From contig NZ_JABJWY010000038.1 in the NCBI RefSeq assembly GCF_013167215.1, positions 460,765-524,764 on the forward strand: a stretch of 64,000 nucleotides of DNA, in the 5' to 3' direction. The notes beneath the pieces were generated by a model. That model was not told the origin of the DNA. It was given only the letters and a program-made list of their open reading frames with translations, and searched no databases. Shown here piece by piece: positions 28,358 to 36,912 of this stretch (positions within the stretch are counted from its first letter, which is position 1; every line of letters begins with the position of its first letter). Source of the stretch: Sphingobacterium prati (GTDB lineage: Bacteria > Bacteroidota > Bacteroidia > Sphingobacteriales > Sphingobacteriaceae). A program made the translations under genes and the position numbers.

Positions 28358-28365
28358 CAAAGATA
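28358..28365 (-). promoter_or_regulatory. -7 box of the barrel/GLPGLI operon
   Basis: On the minus strand TATCTTTG matches TAnnTTTG exactly, 17 nt before the ATG. Confidence 0.6.
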
Positions 28366-28430
28366 ATTGAGTTAAATGTTAATAAGTGTGAAATCTCGCG
28401 TGTGATTGTAAAATCTTTGGTATATAGAAT

Positions 28431-28462
28431 TTTGACAAAGTTGGATCTAAAAATTACCTTTG
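28431..28462 (+). promoter_or_regulatory. Promoter of the thioredoxin-like gene
   Basis: TTTG (28431-28434), a 20-nt spacer and TACCTTTG (28455-28462) form a complete Bacteroidota -33/-7 promoter. The ATG at 28478 follows after 15 nt. This box overlaps a possible TTG start at 28460, which is therefore not the real start. Confidence 0.75.
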
Positions 28463-28477
28463 CACAAAATTGATGTT

Positions 28478-29032
28478 ATGACGTTTGAAAATTATTTGCA
28501 ACAATTCGAAGATATTTTGAATCATCCTGAAAATCACCCAACTTATCAGGACGATGAATACTATCAATATACTAAAATGAACTGGACAAGGATGGGCCGT
28601 TGGCTAAAACGCTTTGAACCAAATGAAGCTTTTGTGCAATTTATTGACACGATTTCGGAAAGACAACAATGGATCATTATTACTGAGCCTTGGTGTGGCG
28701 ACGCTGCACATTCTGTACCGATGTTAGCTAAGATGGCGGCCCAAAACCCCAATATTACTGTAGATATCCAATTGCGTGATAGCGCACCATTTTTAATAGA
28801 TTCTTATTTAACAAATGGCGGGAAATCTATTCCGATTTTGGTGATCCGAGATCAGGATGGTGCTGATTTAGCTGTCTGGGGCCCGCGACCCAAAGATTGC
28901 CAAGACTTATTTTTGAGCTTGAAAGAACAAGGAAAAGATTTTTCGGAGATTAAAGAAGAGATTCAAAAGTGGTATAACGCGGATAAAGGAACTGAGATTC
29001 AAAAAGAGATTCAGGCACTTTTACAGCGATAG
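28478..29032 (+). CDS. Thioredoxin family protein with a single active-site Cys
   Basis: I start it at the ATG at 28478 (184 residues), because an in-frame TTG further upstream lies inside the promoter. The fold region IIITEPWCGDAAHSVPML has WCGD (C73) where thioredoxins have WCxxC. KSIPILVIRD supplies the cis-Pro of the fold. The missing second Cys argues against a classical disulfide reductase. A role with a low-molecular-weight thiol or a non-catalytic role is possible. It is a monocistronic gene, divergent from the barrel/GLPGLI pair, with its own terminator. Confidence 0.82.
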   Translation: MTFENYLQQFEDILNHPENHPTYQDDEYYQYTKMNWTRMGRWLKRFEPNEAFVQFIDTISERQQWIIITEPWCGDAAHSVPMLAKMAAQNPNITVDIQLRDSAPFLIDSYLTNGGKSIPILVIRDQDGADLAVWGPRPKDCQDLFLSLKEQGKDFSEIKEEIQKWYNADKGTEIQKEIQALLQR

Positions 29033-29089
29033 AAAATAGTCAGCGTTGGCACACTGAAACCAGTGCATCGCAGCATGCGTTATAATAAA

Positions 29090-29131
29090 AAGGGAGAATT
29101 CGATTCGAAAGATTGGGTTCTCCCTTGTTTA
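29090..29131 (+). terminator. Terminator of the thioredoxin-like gene
   Basis: A 9-bp stem (29090-29098 with 29118-29126) around AGGGAGAA, with A-rich left and T-rich right flanks, lies between convergent genes. Confidence 0.7.
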
Positions 29132-29158
29132 TTGCGGATGAATTGCTGGCCAGTAGAA

Positions 29159-29854
29159 CTATGTTGTGTTTTTGCCCTTTGCCTCCAATAATGCAACAAT
29201 CATATTAAATCCTCTCTTTTTTGCGTGCTCTATTGGGGTTACACCTTCATGATCCGCGATGTTCTTATCACTATTGGCATCGAGTAGTATCCGGATAATA
29301 TCCACGTATTTTTGACTGCCATCACCCAGTATAATTGCCTCTAATAACGCTGTCCAGCCCAATCTATTGATATGATCAATAGGAAATCCTTTTGTATTGG
29401 CCAATAATCTTACAGTCTCTACATGGCCGCGTTCACAGGCGGGAATGAGTGCTGTGCCATTGTATCGGTTGAAAATTTTGAAATCTGCATGATGATCAAG
29501 GTAAAGTTTGACCAGATCCGTGTAGCCAGACGCGCCAGCATAGAGAAAAGGGCTATTCAAGCTATTATCTTGAAGGTTCACGTTGGCACCATACCGAACG
29601 AGCAATTTTGCCATGGCTATATCTCTTCTTTCAGTTGCTGTTAACAACAGTGGTTTCGAATCGCTGCCTTTTTGATTGGCATCGGCTCCAGCTTCCAATA
29701 GTTTTTCTACTGTAGCTATCTGGCTGCTGGCAACGGCTTCAACGATGTTGTCCTGCTCGATATTTTCTTGACTTGTCGTGTTCATACTTTTGCACTGTAT
29801 TGAGATTATCGATATTAAAGTGAGTAGCACGATCTTGATATATGATTTTTTCAT
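29159..29854 (-). CDS. Ankyrin-repeat lipoprotein
   Basis: The 231-residue protein has a lipoprotein signal: a hydrophobic stretch ending in SIQC, with C21 as the lipidated residue. Five to six ankyrin repeats follow from about residue 38 (VEKLLEAGADANQKG, AKLLVRYGANVNLQD, VKLYLDHHADFK, and so on). It probably mediates protein contacts on the periplasmic face or outer membrane; the partner is unknown. The likely promoter CAAATTTA (minus strand TAAATTTG) is about 70 nt upstream. Confidence 0.85.
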   Translation of the reverse strand: MKKSYIKIVLLTLISIISIQCKSMNTTSQENIEQDNIVEAVASSQIATVEKLLEAGADANQKGSDSKPLLLTATERRDIAMAKLLVRYGANVNLQDNSLNSPFLYAGASGYTDLVKLYLDHHADFKIFNRYNGTALIPACERGHVETVRLLANTKGFPIDHINRLGWTALLEAIILGDGSQKYVDIIRILLDANSDKNIADHEGVTPIEHAKKRGFNMIVALLEAKGKNTT

Positions 29855-29921
29855 TTGATATATTAATTAATATTATTTCTTATGCATCTTAGCTCCTTTG
29901 TCTTAGTTTTGTGATCTATTA

Positions 29922-29929
29922 CAAATTTA
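29922..29929 (-). promoter_or_regulatory. -7 box of the ankyrin lipoprotein gene
   Basis: On the minus strand TAAATTTG matches TAnnTTTG. An AGGAG lies further on in the leader. Confidence 0.5.
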
Positions 29930-30031
29930 GGTACAAACTAAGCTGTTGTTTTTGTTAGATTTATATTGATTATTGTCAAATTTATAATAATCAATGGTGG
30001 CTATAAACGAACTGACTTAAATTAGAGAAAT

Positions 30032-30394
30032 ATGAATATTGAAGAGTTAAGAAATTATTGTTTATCCATTGGGCATGTTACAGAGGAGACTCCTTTTGGT
30101 CCGGATACACTGGTTTTTAAAGTCGGTGGCAAGATATTTCTATTAGTGGGATTGGATCAGATTGATGAATTACGATTCAATGTGAAGTGTGATCCAGAGA
30201 AGGCTGTTGAACTCAGAGAGCGGTATGATCAAACGGTATTGCCTGGTTATCACATGAACAAAAAACATTGGAATACTGTCATTGCAAATCGGGAGCTGGA
30301 TGATAAGGTATTGGAAGAACTTATTACACATAGTTATAATCTGATTGTTGAGAGTTTGCCGGCAAAAGTCAAGCAGGAAATCAAAGACGCTTAA
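30032..30394 (+). CDS. MmcQ/YjbR family protein
   Basis: The 120-residue protein matches the YjbR/MmcQ family (CyaY-like fold, double-wing DNA-binding-like). Motifs are ETPFGPDTLVFKVGGKIF near residue 20, NVKCDPEKAVELRERY near residue 50 and PGYHMNKKHWNTV near residue 72. The family's function is not settled. It is a single gene; the 140 bp that follow lead into the PCMD gene. Confidence 0.88.
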   Translation: MNIEELRNYCLSIGHVTEETPFGPDTLVFKVGGKIFLLVGLDQIDELRFNVKCDPEKAVELRERYDQTVLPGYHMNKKHWNTVIANRELDDKVLEELITHSYNLIVESLPAKVKQEIKDA

Positions 30395-30537
30395 CGGCCT
30401 TTTGCAATGTAAAGAATTGGTTGCCTAGAAAGAAAAGGTGATCGAAATGTCTTTTTTTGGAGGCTAGATCGGTAGCTTTGTGCTCAGTTCAATGCAAAAT
30501 TGCCAGCATTGGGTTAATTTACACTAATACTATTTTT

Positions 30538-31680
30538 ATGGAACAAAGACGAATTTACCCTTGGGTAATTTGTTTTATGCTCCTTTTCAGCTTGGGAAGT
30601 TGCATAAAAGAGGAGGCGCTAAATGCCGAAGCGGATATTGAAGGGGCTAGTATCGTTCAGGGTGACCAATTTTTAAAGCGAAAACCTTCAATTGATAATA
30701 ACACCGTTATTTTTTCGCTAAAACGCTTTACGGGAAGCTATGTGCAGGCACCTGAATTTGTATTAACAGCAGGTGCGACAATAGAGCCAAAAAGTGGAAC
30801 AGAACGTGATTTCACTGAACCACAGAAATATACAGTTACTTCCGAGGATGGCGCTTGGTCTAAAACCTATACTGTCTCATTTGTGATTGATGAAGGCGCA
30901 GATTTGTATTCAGCGTTTGAATATGCTGAAGTGGTCGATACCGATAGTCCAGAAGGACATTATCATAAATTTTATGAGCTAACAAAACTTGGACAGAAGA
31001 CATACAGCTGGGCAACTGCGAATGATGGCTATAATATTCTGGCGGCAACGCTTGTGGGGGAAGGGGAACAATTGGTTCCTAATTTTTATCCAACATCACA
31101 GATTACCGCGGGCTATATTGGTAATGGTGTGCGGCTTGTCACGAAGAGCACAGGCTCCTTAGGTGGTATTTTTGGTACACCATTAGCTGCAGGTAATTTA
31201 TTTCTAGGTACATTCCAAACAACTTTTCCTACCATCAAATCCCCGCGCTTTGGAACATTGTACGAGGAAAAAACCGCACCATTGGCTATAAAAGGTTTTT
31301 TTAAGTATAAAGCCGGTGAAAAGTTTGTTGTAAACAATCAACCATCTTCGCTCTCTAAAGATACTTGGGATGGGTATGCCCTACTATTTGAAAAGGCTTT
31401 ACCTCCTAATGATGACTTTTTATCAGGAGACCATGGTTTCGTTGATAAGCGTATTGTCGCAATAGCAAGGGTCGGAGCCAAAGAACAGATAGAGACCAAT
31501 GAGTGGACAGCATTTAACTTGCCATTTTCTTTTGTCAATGGTAAATCATTTGATCCCAATAAGGAATATATGTATACCATTGTCTTTAGTTCAAGTAAAG
31601 AAGGAGATAAGTTTAATGGTGCGGTGGGTAGTACATTGCTTATTGATGAAGTTGAGCTTGTCGTCAATGATGCCCAATAA
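30538..31680 (+). CDS. PCMD domain lipoprotein
   Basis: I start it at the ATG at 30538 (380 residues), because a lipoprotein signal then begins at once (MLLFSLGSC, C22 lipidated); an in-frame TTG at 30457 would bury it. An Ig-like or DUF5018-like N-terminal domain precedes the putative carbohydrate metabolism domain, which runs from about residue 125 to the end (YHKFYELTKLGQKTYSWATAND, GSTLLIDEVELV). Such proteins are surface or periplasmic glycan-associated proteins in Bacteroidota. A small barrel protein follows 164 bp downstream, and the two are often linked. Confidence 0.82.
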   Translation: MEQRRIYPWVICFMLLFSLGSCIKEEALNAEADIEGASIVQGDQFLKRKPSIDNNTVIFSLKRFTGSYVQAPEFVLTAGATIEPKSGTERDFTEPQKYTVTSEDGAWSKTYTVSFVIDEGADLYSAFEYAEVVDTDSPEGHYHKFYELTKLGQKTYSWATANDGYNILAATLVGEGEQLVPNFYPTSQITAGYIGNGVRLVTKSTGSLGGIFGTPLAAGNLFLGTFQTTFPTIKSPRFGTLYEEKTAPLAIKGFFKYKAGEKFVVNNQPSSLSKDTWDGYALLFEKALPPNDDFLSGDHGFVDKRIVAIARVGAKEQIETNEWTAFNLPFSFVNGKSFDPNKEYMYTIVFSSSKEGDKFNGAVGSTLLIDEVELVVNDAQ

Positions 31681-31844
31681 TCAGGGTTTATAGACTTGAA
31701 AAGTAATATAGACTGATTGATGGAAACAGTTTTAAATTGATAGCTACGTGAATTTAATACAAGGGTATTGGTAGCGGGAAAGTGAATCGCAAGAGAATAA
31801 GCGACTGACTTCTGTTGATAAGCATAAAACAAAGGAATATTTTA

Positions 31845-32621
31845 ATGAAAAAAATACGATATATAATAGCTGTTTTCATGATAGCGACGGGTTATGCGCA
31901 GGCTCAAAGTGGCAGGTCAAACCATAATCCGAATTTTTTTAATACGGATATTGATTACTCGGTACAAGCGCAATTCAGTATCGGTGGTAGTAGTCCGTTG
32001 GGGCTTCCTAAAACGATACGAAAAATTGAAAGTTACAATCCGGGCTTGCAGGTCGGACTTGAAGCAAATGCGACAAAGTGGTTGCCGGAAAACAAACAGT
32101 GGGGAATTCGCGCTGGTATCCGTTTTGAAGCAAAAGGGATGAAAACCGAAGCCCGTGTGAAAAATTATCTGACCGAAATTGTGAAAGATAATTCAAAAGT
32201 GAGAGGTTACTATACCGGAAAAGTAGAAACTAATGTACAGAATACCTACCTCACATTACCTGTCTTAGCTGTTTACAAATTGTCGGATCATTGGAATTTA
32301 TACGGCGGTCTTTATTTCTCGGCATTATTGGACAATACATTTGATGGGAATGTATCCGATGGATATTTAAGACAAAATACACCGACAGGAACAAAAATAA
32401 CGTTTGAGGAAGGTAGTCAAGCTTCTTATGATTTCTCCGATAATATACGAAAATTTCATTGGGGGGCACAACTTGGAACGGAGTGGAAAATGAATCGACA
32501 TTTCAAACTATTGACGGACCTTACTTATGGCTTTAACAATATTTTGGAAAAAGATTTTACCTCCATAGATTTTGGTATGCATAATATCTATCTTAATGTA
32601 GGATTTGGATACAACTTCTAA
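31845..32621 (+). CDS. Outer-membrane beta-barrel protein (porin-like)
   Basis: The start is the ATG at 31845 (258 residues), which gives a proper signal peptide (MKKIRYIIAVFMIATGYAQA, cleavage near residue 21). The rest alternates in barrel strands: IRAGIRFEAKGMKTEA, YLTLPVLAVYKLSDHWNLYGGLYF, WGAQLGTEWKMNRHFKLLTDLTY and a final NVGFGYNF with terminal Phe. It looks like a PorT/OMP_b-brl_2 type protein. It probably partners the PCMD lipoprotein upstream, by proximity only. Confidence 0.8.
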   Translation: MKKIRYIIAVFMIATGYAQAQSGRSNHNPNFFNTDIDYSVQAQFSIGGSSPLGLPKTIRKIESYNPGLQVGLEANATKWLPENKQWGIRAGIRFEAKGMKTEARVKNYLTEIVKDNSKVRGYYTGKVETNVQNTYLTLPVLAVYKLSDHWNLYGGLYFSALLDNTFDGNVSDGYLRQNTPTGTKITFEEGSQASYDFSDNIRKFHWGAQLGTEWKMNRHFKLLTDLTYGFNNILEKDFTSIDFGMHNIYLNVGFGYNF

Positions 32622-32683
32622 TTGAACCAATAAGATACACGTTAACGACTTCTGGAATAGCTCGTGGAAATAATTAGTTTTGA

Positions 32684-32739
32684 CTTAAATAAAAACAGTC
32701 CGTTAGTTTTCATAAACTAACGGACTGTTTTTATTTAAG
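32684..32739. terminator. Perfect 26-bp bidirectional terminator
   Basis: The arms 32684-32709 and 32714-32739 are fully complementary with a 4-nt loop. The A- and T-rich outer parts serve the barrel gene and the convergent oxygenase gene. Confidence 0.95.
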
Positions 32740-32759
32740 CTTAAACGAAGTCATTCGTA

Positions 32760-33722
32760 TTACATTTTTAAGCCAATCTCCCTTAATCTTTCATCCAGGT
32801 ACTGGCCGGCAGTATAATCTTCGTAGACCTTTGGATGAGCTGTATCAATACATGAATCCAATGAAGCTAAACTCATGGAAGATTTTGGATGTAAGAAGAA
32901 TGGGATCGAAAAACGGGAAGTACCCATTTTTTCACGCGGAGGATTGACTACACGGTGGGTTGTTGATTTCAGTTTGTTGTTGGTCAGACGCTGTAGCATA
33001 TCACCCACGTTGATGACAATATCTTCGCCCTTTGCTTTGATCGGGTACCATTCACCATCTTTTGTCAATACTTCCAGTCCATCAGCACTGGCACCAATTA
33101 ATAGCGTAATCAAATTGATATCTTCATGAGCACCGGCACGTACAGCATCCGGAGCTAACGCGTCAGGATCCGTAATCGGGAAATAGTGAATTGCACGCAA
33201 AATAGAATTACCATTGATCACAAACTGCTCAAAATAGTTCTCTTCGAGATCTAGGTAGGTAGCGATTGCTTTTAACAGTTCGCGACCTGTATCTTCTAGT
33301 TTTTTATAAACCTCAGCTGTAACACTGTTAAATCTAGGAATTTCTTTCACTTCGGGATTATCGGGAAAGTCAGTTTTTGAGTATTCTTCGCCAACGATTG
33401 TTTGACCACGTTGCCAGAATTCTTTTAAATCTGGTGTCTTAGCATCTTTGGCTTTCTCTCTTCCCTTAGCGGTGTATCCACGTTGACCTGCAAGCTCAGG
33501 GAATTCATACTTTTCTTTGGTCTCCGTTGGTAAACCAAAGAATTCTGGAACGACCTGGTATAATTCCTCAATTAATTCTTTCGATAAACCATGATGTGCA
33601 ATCGTTACAAAGCCTGTTTCATTAAACGCTTTGCCAATATCTTGAATAAATTGATTTCGTTGTTCTTGGGTTCCTTGTGTATAATGCAACAAGTCCAAGC
33701 GAGGTATGTTTACTAAAGCCAT
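32760..33722 (-). CDS. Isopenicillin-N-synthase-like 2OG-Fe(II) oxygenase
   Basis: The 320-residue protein is a non-heme iron dioxygenase of the IPNS/ACC-oxidase class. Iron ligands are H199 and D201 (AHEDINLIT) and H256 (STTHRVVN); R270 of the RxS motif would bind 2-oxoglutarate. The N-terminal DIOX_N region begins with IPRLDLLHYTQ. Substrate is unknown; such enzymes occur in both primary and secondary metabolism. It is a single gene with a TAAATTTG promoter box about 24 nt upstream. Confidence 0.9.
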   Translation of the reverse strand: MALVNIPRLDLLHYTQGTQEQRNQFIQDIGKAFNETGFVTIAHHGLSKELIEELYQVVPEFFGLPTETKEKYEFPELAGQRGYTAKGREKAKDAKTPDLKEFWQRGQTIVGEEYSKTDFPDNPEVKEIPRFNSVTAEVYKKLEDTGRELLKAIATYLDLEENYFEQFVINGNSILRAIHYFPITDPDALAPDAVRAGAHEDINLITLLIGASADGLEVLTKDGEWYPIKAKGEDIVINVGDMLQRLTNNKLKSTTHRVVNPPREKMGTSRFSIPFFLHPKSSMSLASLDSCIDTAHPKVYEDYTAGQYLDERLREIGLKM

Positions 33723-33745
33723 ACGATGTCGATATTTGTTTAGGA

Positions 33746-33753
33746 CAAATTTA
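33746..33753 (-). promoter_or_regulatory. -7 box of the oxygenase gene
   Basis: On the minus strand TAAATTTG matches TAnnTTTG. Confidence 0.55.
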
Positions 33754-33931
33754 ACGCAATTAATTTTGAATATTACACATGAACTGTTAATAAAAGTTTT
33801 GTAATTTCATTTATTTGACTGTATTCCAGGCGCTAAAAGTTTTCAACATTTTGATTTGGTCATAAGAAAGCAAGAAAAGCAAAGGAGGGGATTGTAGTAA
33901 GGCTTAATTATTAAAAATTACATTTTCTAGC

Positions 33932-33962
33932 TTGTTATTCTAATTCTTAACTATTATATTTG
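33932..33962 (+). promoter_or_regulatory. Promoter of the marR-fad operon
   Basis: TTG (33932-33934), a 20-nt spacer and TATATTTG (33955-33962) form a complete -33/-7 promoter. The start point should fall in the adjacent palindrome. Confidence 0.75.
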
Positions 33963-33976
33963 TTATGCAAGCATAA
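33963..33976 (+). promoter_or_regulatory. Palindromic operator candidate for the MarR regulator
   Basis: TTATGCAAGCATAA has perfect 6-bp half-sites around a 2-bp centre. It directly abuts the -7 box, at the predicted start point, and lies 25 bp before the marR ATG. This is the classic place for MarR autorepression. Confidence 0.65.
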
Positions 33977-34001
33977 TAATAAAATCGCTTGTGAATACGC
34001 T

Positions 34002-34442
34002 ATGAACCAAAATCAGACAATCGACTATTTTTTAAAAACGGGCTGGCAGACAATCGCCAATAAATATAATCAAATTGCTTCGCAGTATGGTTTCACTCAG
34101 GCGGCAGGTTATATTTTAATCAATATTCACAAAGAAGGTACTCCTGTTTCTCAGATTGCGAATTTGACTGGGGTTAAAACAACTAGTTTGTCCCGGGTGT
34201 TGAATAATTTGGAATCCTTGGGGTTCATCTATCGCGAGACGAGCGAAACGGATAAACGCTCTGTGAAAGTATATTTGACGGAGTTAGGTCGTGAGAAAAG
34301 AAGGATTGCCAAGGATGTGGTACGTAATTTTAATCAGTATCTCGCTGATAATTTTTCGGAAAATGAACGTGATCAATTGATTGCTTCTTTGGCAAAGCTC
34401 AATGAGCTGGCTACGAGTTATAAGGAAGAATTAATCGTGTAG
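34002..34442 (+). CDS. MarR family transcriptional regulator
   Basis: I start it at the ATG at 34002 (146 residues); the in-frame TTG at 33960 lies within the promoter. The winged helix is clear: IANLTGVKTTSLSRVLNNLESLGFIYRE as recognition region (about residues 50-78) and ETDKRSVKVYLTELGRE as the wing. MarR proteins dimerise and are released from DNA by small ligands. Heading a beta-oxidation operon, this one probably senses a fatty acid or acyl-CoA, an inference from position. The start is preceded by a palindrome at the promoter. Confidence 0.93.
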   Translation: MNQNQTIDYFLKTGWQTIANKYNQIASQYGFTQAAGYILINIHKEGTPVSQIANLTGVKTTSLSRVLNNLESLGFIYRETSETDKRSVKVYLTELGREKRRIAKDVVRNFNQYLADNFSENERDQLIASLAKLNELATSYKEELIV

Positions 34443-34482
34443 AAGTTAAACCAAATGTACGGATGTACAAGATAAATATGTT

Positions 34483-36912
34483 ATGATGAACAGAAATATT
34501 AGAAAAGTGGCAGTTCTCGGTTCGGGTGTTATGGGTTCGCGAATTGCTTGTCATTTTGCTAACATTGGTGTCGAGGTTTTGCTGTTGGATATTGTTCCTC
34601 GTGAGCTGTTGCCAGCAGAACAAGCGAAAGGCCTAACGTTGGAGAATAAGACGGTTCGGGATCGGATTGTCAATAGTTCGTTAGAGACTGCCTTAAAGAC
34701 AAATCCATCTCCAATTTACAGCAAATCATTTGTAAAACGTATCAAAACAGGCAACTTTGAAGATAATCTCAAAGATATTGCGCAGGCAGACTGGATTATT
34801 GAGGTAGTTGTGGAGCGCTTAGATATTAAGAAGTCTGTTTTTGATCGTGTTGAACAGTTCCGTAAACCGGGTACATTGATTACTTCCAATACTTCTGGTA
34901 TTCCTATTCATCTCATGACAGAGGGTCGAAGTGAAGATTTTAAAGATCATTTCTGTGGTACACACTTTTTCAATCCGCCGCGCTATCTGCCATTGCTGGA
35001 AGTAATTCCTACACCTCATACTAAGCCGGAGGTTGTTGATTTTATCCTTCATTTTGGTGATAAGATGCTTGGTAAGACAGTTGTCCTGTGTAAAGACACG
35101 CCTGCTTTTATCGGTAACCGTATTGGTGTTTACTCGATGCTTGCAGTGACTCATCTGGTAGAACCTTTAGGTCTTACCGTTGAGGAGGTGGACAAATTTA
35201 CCGGCCCGGCAATGGGACATCCAAAATCAGCTACTTTCCGTACCGCGGATGTTGTAGGTCTCGATACGTTGGTTAATGTCGCTAATGGCCTGACGCAGAA
35301 TGCACCTGAAGACGAGGCAAAAGGTGTCTTCCAGCTTCCGGCCTTTATCAGTAAGATGGTTGAAAACAAATGGCTTGGTGAAAAAACAAAAAAAGGATTC
35401 TATGAAAAGGTAAAAGCTACTGATGGGAATTCTGAAATCCTTTCTTTGGATCTTAAAACATTAACCTTTGGCTCGCAACAAAAAGTTAAGTCCACAACCT
35501 TGGAGGCGACCAAGCCAGTCGAAGATATCCGTAAACGGATGAAAGTCTATGAACAGGGAACAGACAAGGCCGCAGAGCTCTTCCGTGCCATGCACTATCC
35601 TTTGTTTGAATACGTTTCACGCCGTGTTCCTGAGATTACAGATGATTTCTTCCGTATTGATGATGCGATGCGTGCTGGTTTTGGTTGGGAACTCGGGCCA
35701 TTTGAAGTATGGGATGCTTTAGGGGTGCGTGAGACCTTGGCTAAGATCAAAGCCGAAGAGAAACGTTTGCCGGGGCAGAATGGTGAAGTGGCACTTTGGG
35801 TCCACGAAATGCTGGATTCAGGACATGAATCGTTCTATAAGATAGAAAATGGTGTCCGTCATTATTATGATATCGCTACCAAATCTTATAAACCTATTCC
35901 TGGAACAGAGGATATGATCGTTCTGGACCATATTCGTGAAAGCAAAACAATTTGGAAAAATACGGGTGTTTCAATTATTGATCTCGGTGATGGAATCATC
36001 AACTGCGAGTTTCACACCAAAATGAATACGATCGGCGGTGACGTCATTCAGGGATTGAATAAGGCGATAGATCTTGCTGAAAAGGAATACCGAGGATTGG
36101 TTGTTTCAAATGATGGGAAGAATTTCTCTGCGGGAGCCAATATCGGAATGATTTTTATGATGGCCGTGGAGCAGGATTTTGATGAGTTAAATATGGCTGT
36201 TCGTGCCTTTCAAAGCACATCCATGCGCTTGCGCTATTCGTCCATTCCGGTTGTCGTGGCGCCATTTCAGATGACCTTGGGTGGTGGATGTGAGTTTTCG
36301 ATGCACGCAGACTTTGTGCAGGCTCACGCCGAAACCTATATGGGATTAGTTGAACTTGGGGTAGGTGTTATCCCCGGTGGGGGCGGTACCAAAGAATTTA
36401 CATTACGTGCTTCCGAAGAATTTAAAGATGACCAGATCGTTCAGAATACATTAAAGGATAAATTCCTGACCATTGGTCAGGCGAAAGTATCAACCTCCGC
36501 TTATGAAGCCTACGAATTGGGCTACTTGCAGAAAGATAAGTTTGCCATCACGATGAACCGTGCGCGTTTACTTGCAGATGCAAAAGCAAAAGCGCTAGAG
36601 CTGGCCGATGAAGGTTATGTACAGCCAGCACCGCGCAATGATATCAAAGTGTTGGGCAATCAAGGATTAGGGATCGTATATGTAGGCGCATCTTCGATGC
36701 GCGAAGGGAATTATATCTCCGAGTATGATCGCAAAATCTCGGAAAAACTGGGTTGGGTGATGTGTGGTGGAAATCTGTCATCGCCAACGGAAGTCTCCGA
36801 ACAGTATTTGCTGGATCTTGAGCGCAAAACCTTCCTTGAACTCTGCGCTGAACGTAAAACACTCGAAAGAATTCAGTACATGTTGACAAAAGGTAAGCCT
36901 TTACGGAATTAG
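34483..36912 (+). CDS. fadN: 3-hydroxyacyl-CoA dehydrogenase/enoyl-CoA hydratase, FadN type
   Basis: This 809-residue bifunctional enzyme performs the hydration and NAD-dependent oxidation steps of fatty-acid beta-oxidation. The dehydrogenase comes first: GSGVMG (residues 13-18) binds NAD, and FFNPPRYLPLLEVIPTP and FIGNRIG follow. The enoyl-CoA hydratase is C-terminal (FSAGANIGM, GGGCEFSMHADF, ELGVGVIPGGGGTKE). This is the reverse of E. coli FadB and matches Bacillus FadN. It starts 40 bp after marR. Its TAG stop is the first base group of an inverted-repeat element that separates it from the thiolase gene. Confidence 0.93.
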   Translation: MMNRNIRKVAVLGSGVMGSRIACHFANIGVEVLLLDIVPRELLPAEQAKGLTLENKTVRDRIVNSSLETALKTNPSPIYSKSFVKRIKTGNFEDNLKDIAQADWIIEVVVERLDIKKSVFDRVEQFRKPGTLITSNTSGIPIHLMTEGRSEDFKDHFCGTHFFNPPRYLPLLEVIPTPHTKPEVVDFILHFGDKMLGKTVVLCKDTPAFIGNRIGVYSMLAVTHLVEPLGLTVEEVDKFTGPAMGHPKSATFRTADVVGLDTLVNVANGLTQNAPEDEAKGVFQLPAFISKMVENKWLGEKTKKGFYEKVKATDGNSEILSLDLKTLTFGSQQKVKSTTLEATKPVEDIRKRMKVYEQGTDKAAELFRAMHYPLFEYVSRRVPEITDDFFRIDDAMRAGFGWELGPFEVWDALGVRETLAKIKAEEKRLPGQNGEVALWVHEMLDSGHESFYKIENGVRHYYDIATKSYKPIPGTEDMIVLDHIRESKTIWKNTGVSIIDLGDGIINCEFHTKMNTIGGDVIQGLNKAIDLAEKEYRGLVVSNDGKNFSAGANIGMIFMMAVEQDFDELNMAVRAFQSTSMRLRYSSIPVVVAPFQMTLGGGCEFSMHADFVQAHAETYMGLVELGVGVIPGGGGTKEFTLRASEEFKDDQIVQNTLKDKFLTIGQAKVSTSAYEAYELGYLQKDKFAITMNRARLLADAKAKALELADEGYVQPAPRNDIKVLGNQGLGIVYVGASSMREGNYISEYDRKISEKLGWVMCGGNLSSPTEVSEQYLLDLERKTFLELCAERKTLERIQYMLTKGKPLRN

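Noticed and set aside
31338..31832. 164-codon open frame on the minus strand
   Set aside because: It is antisense to the PCMD lipoprotein gene, has no family features, and the sense strand is clearly coding.
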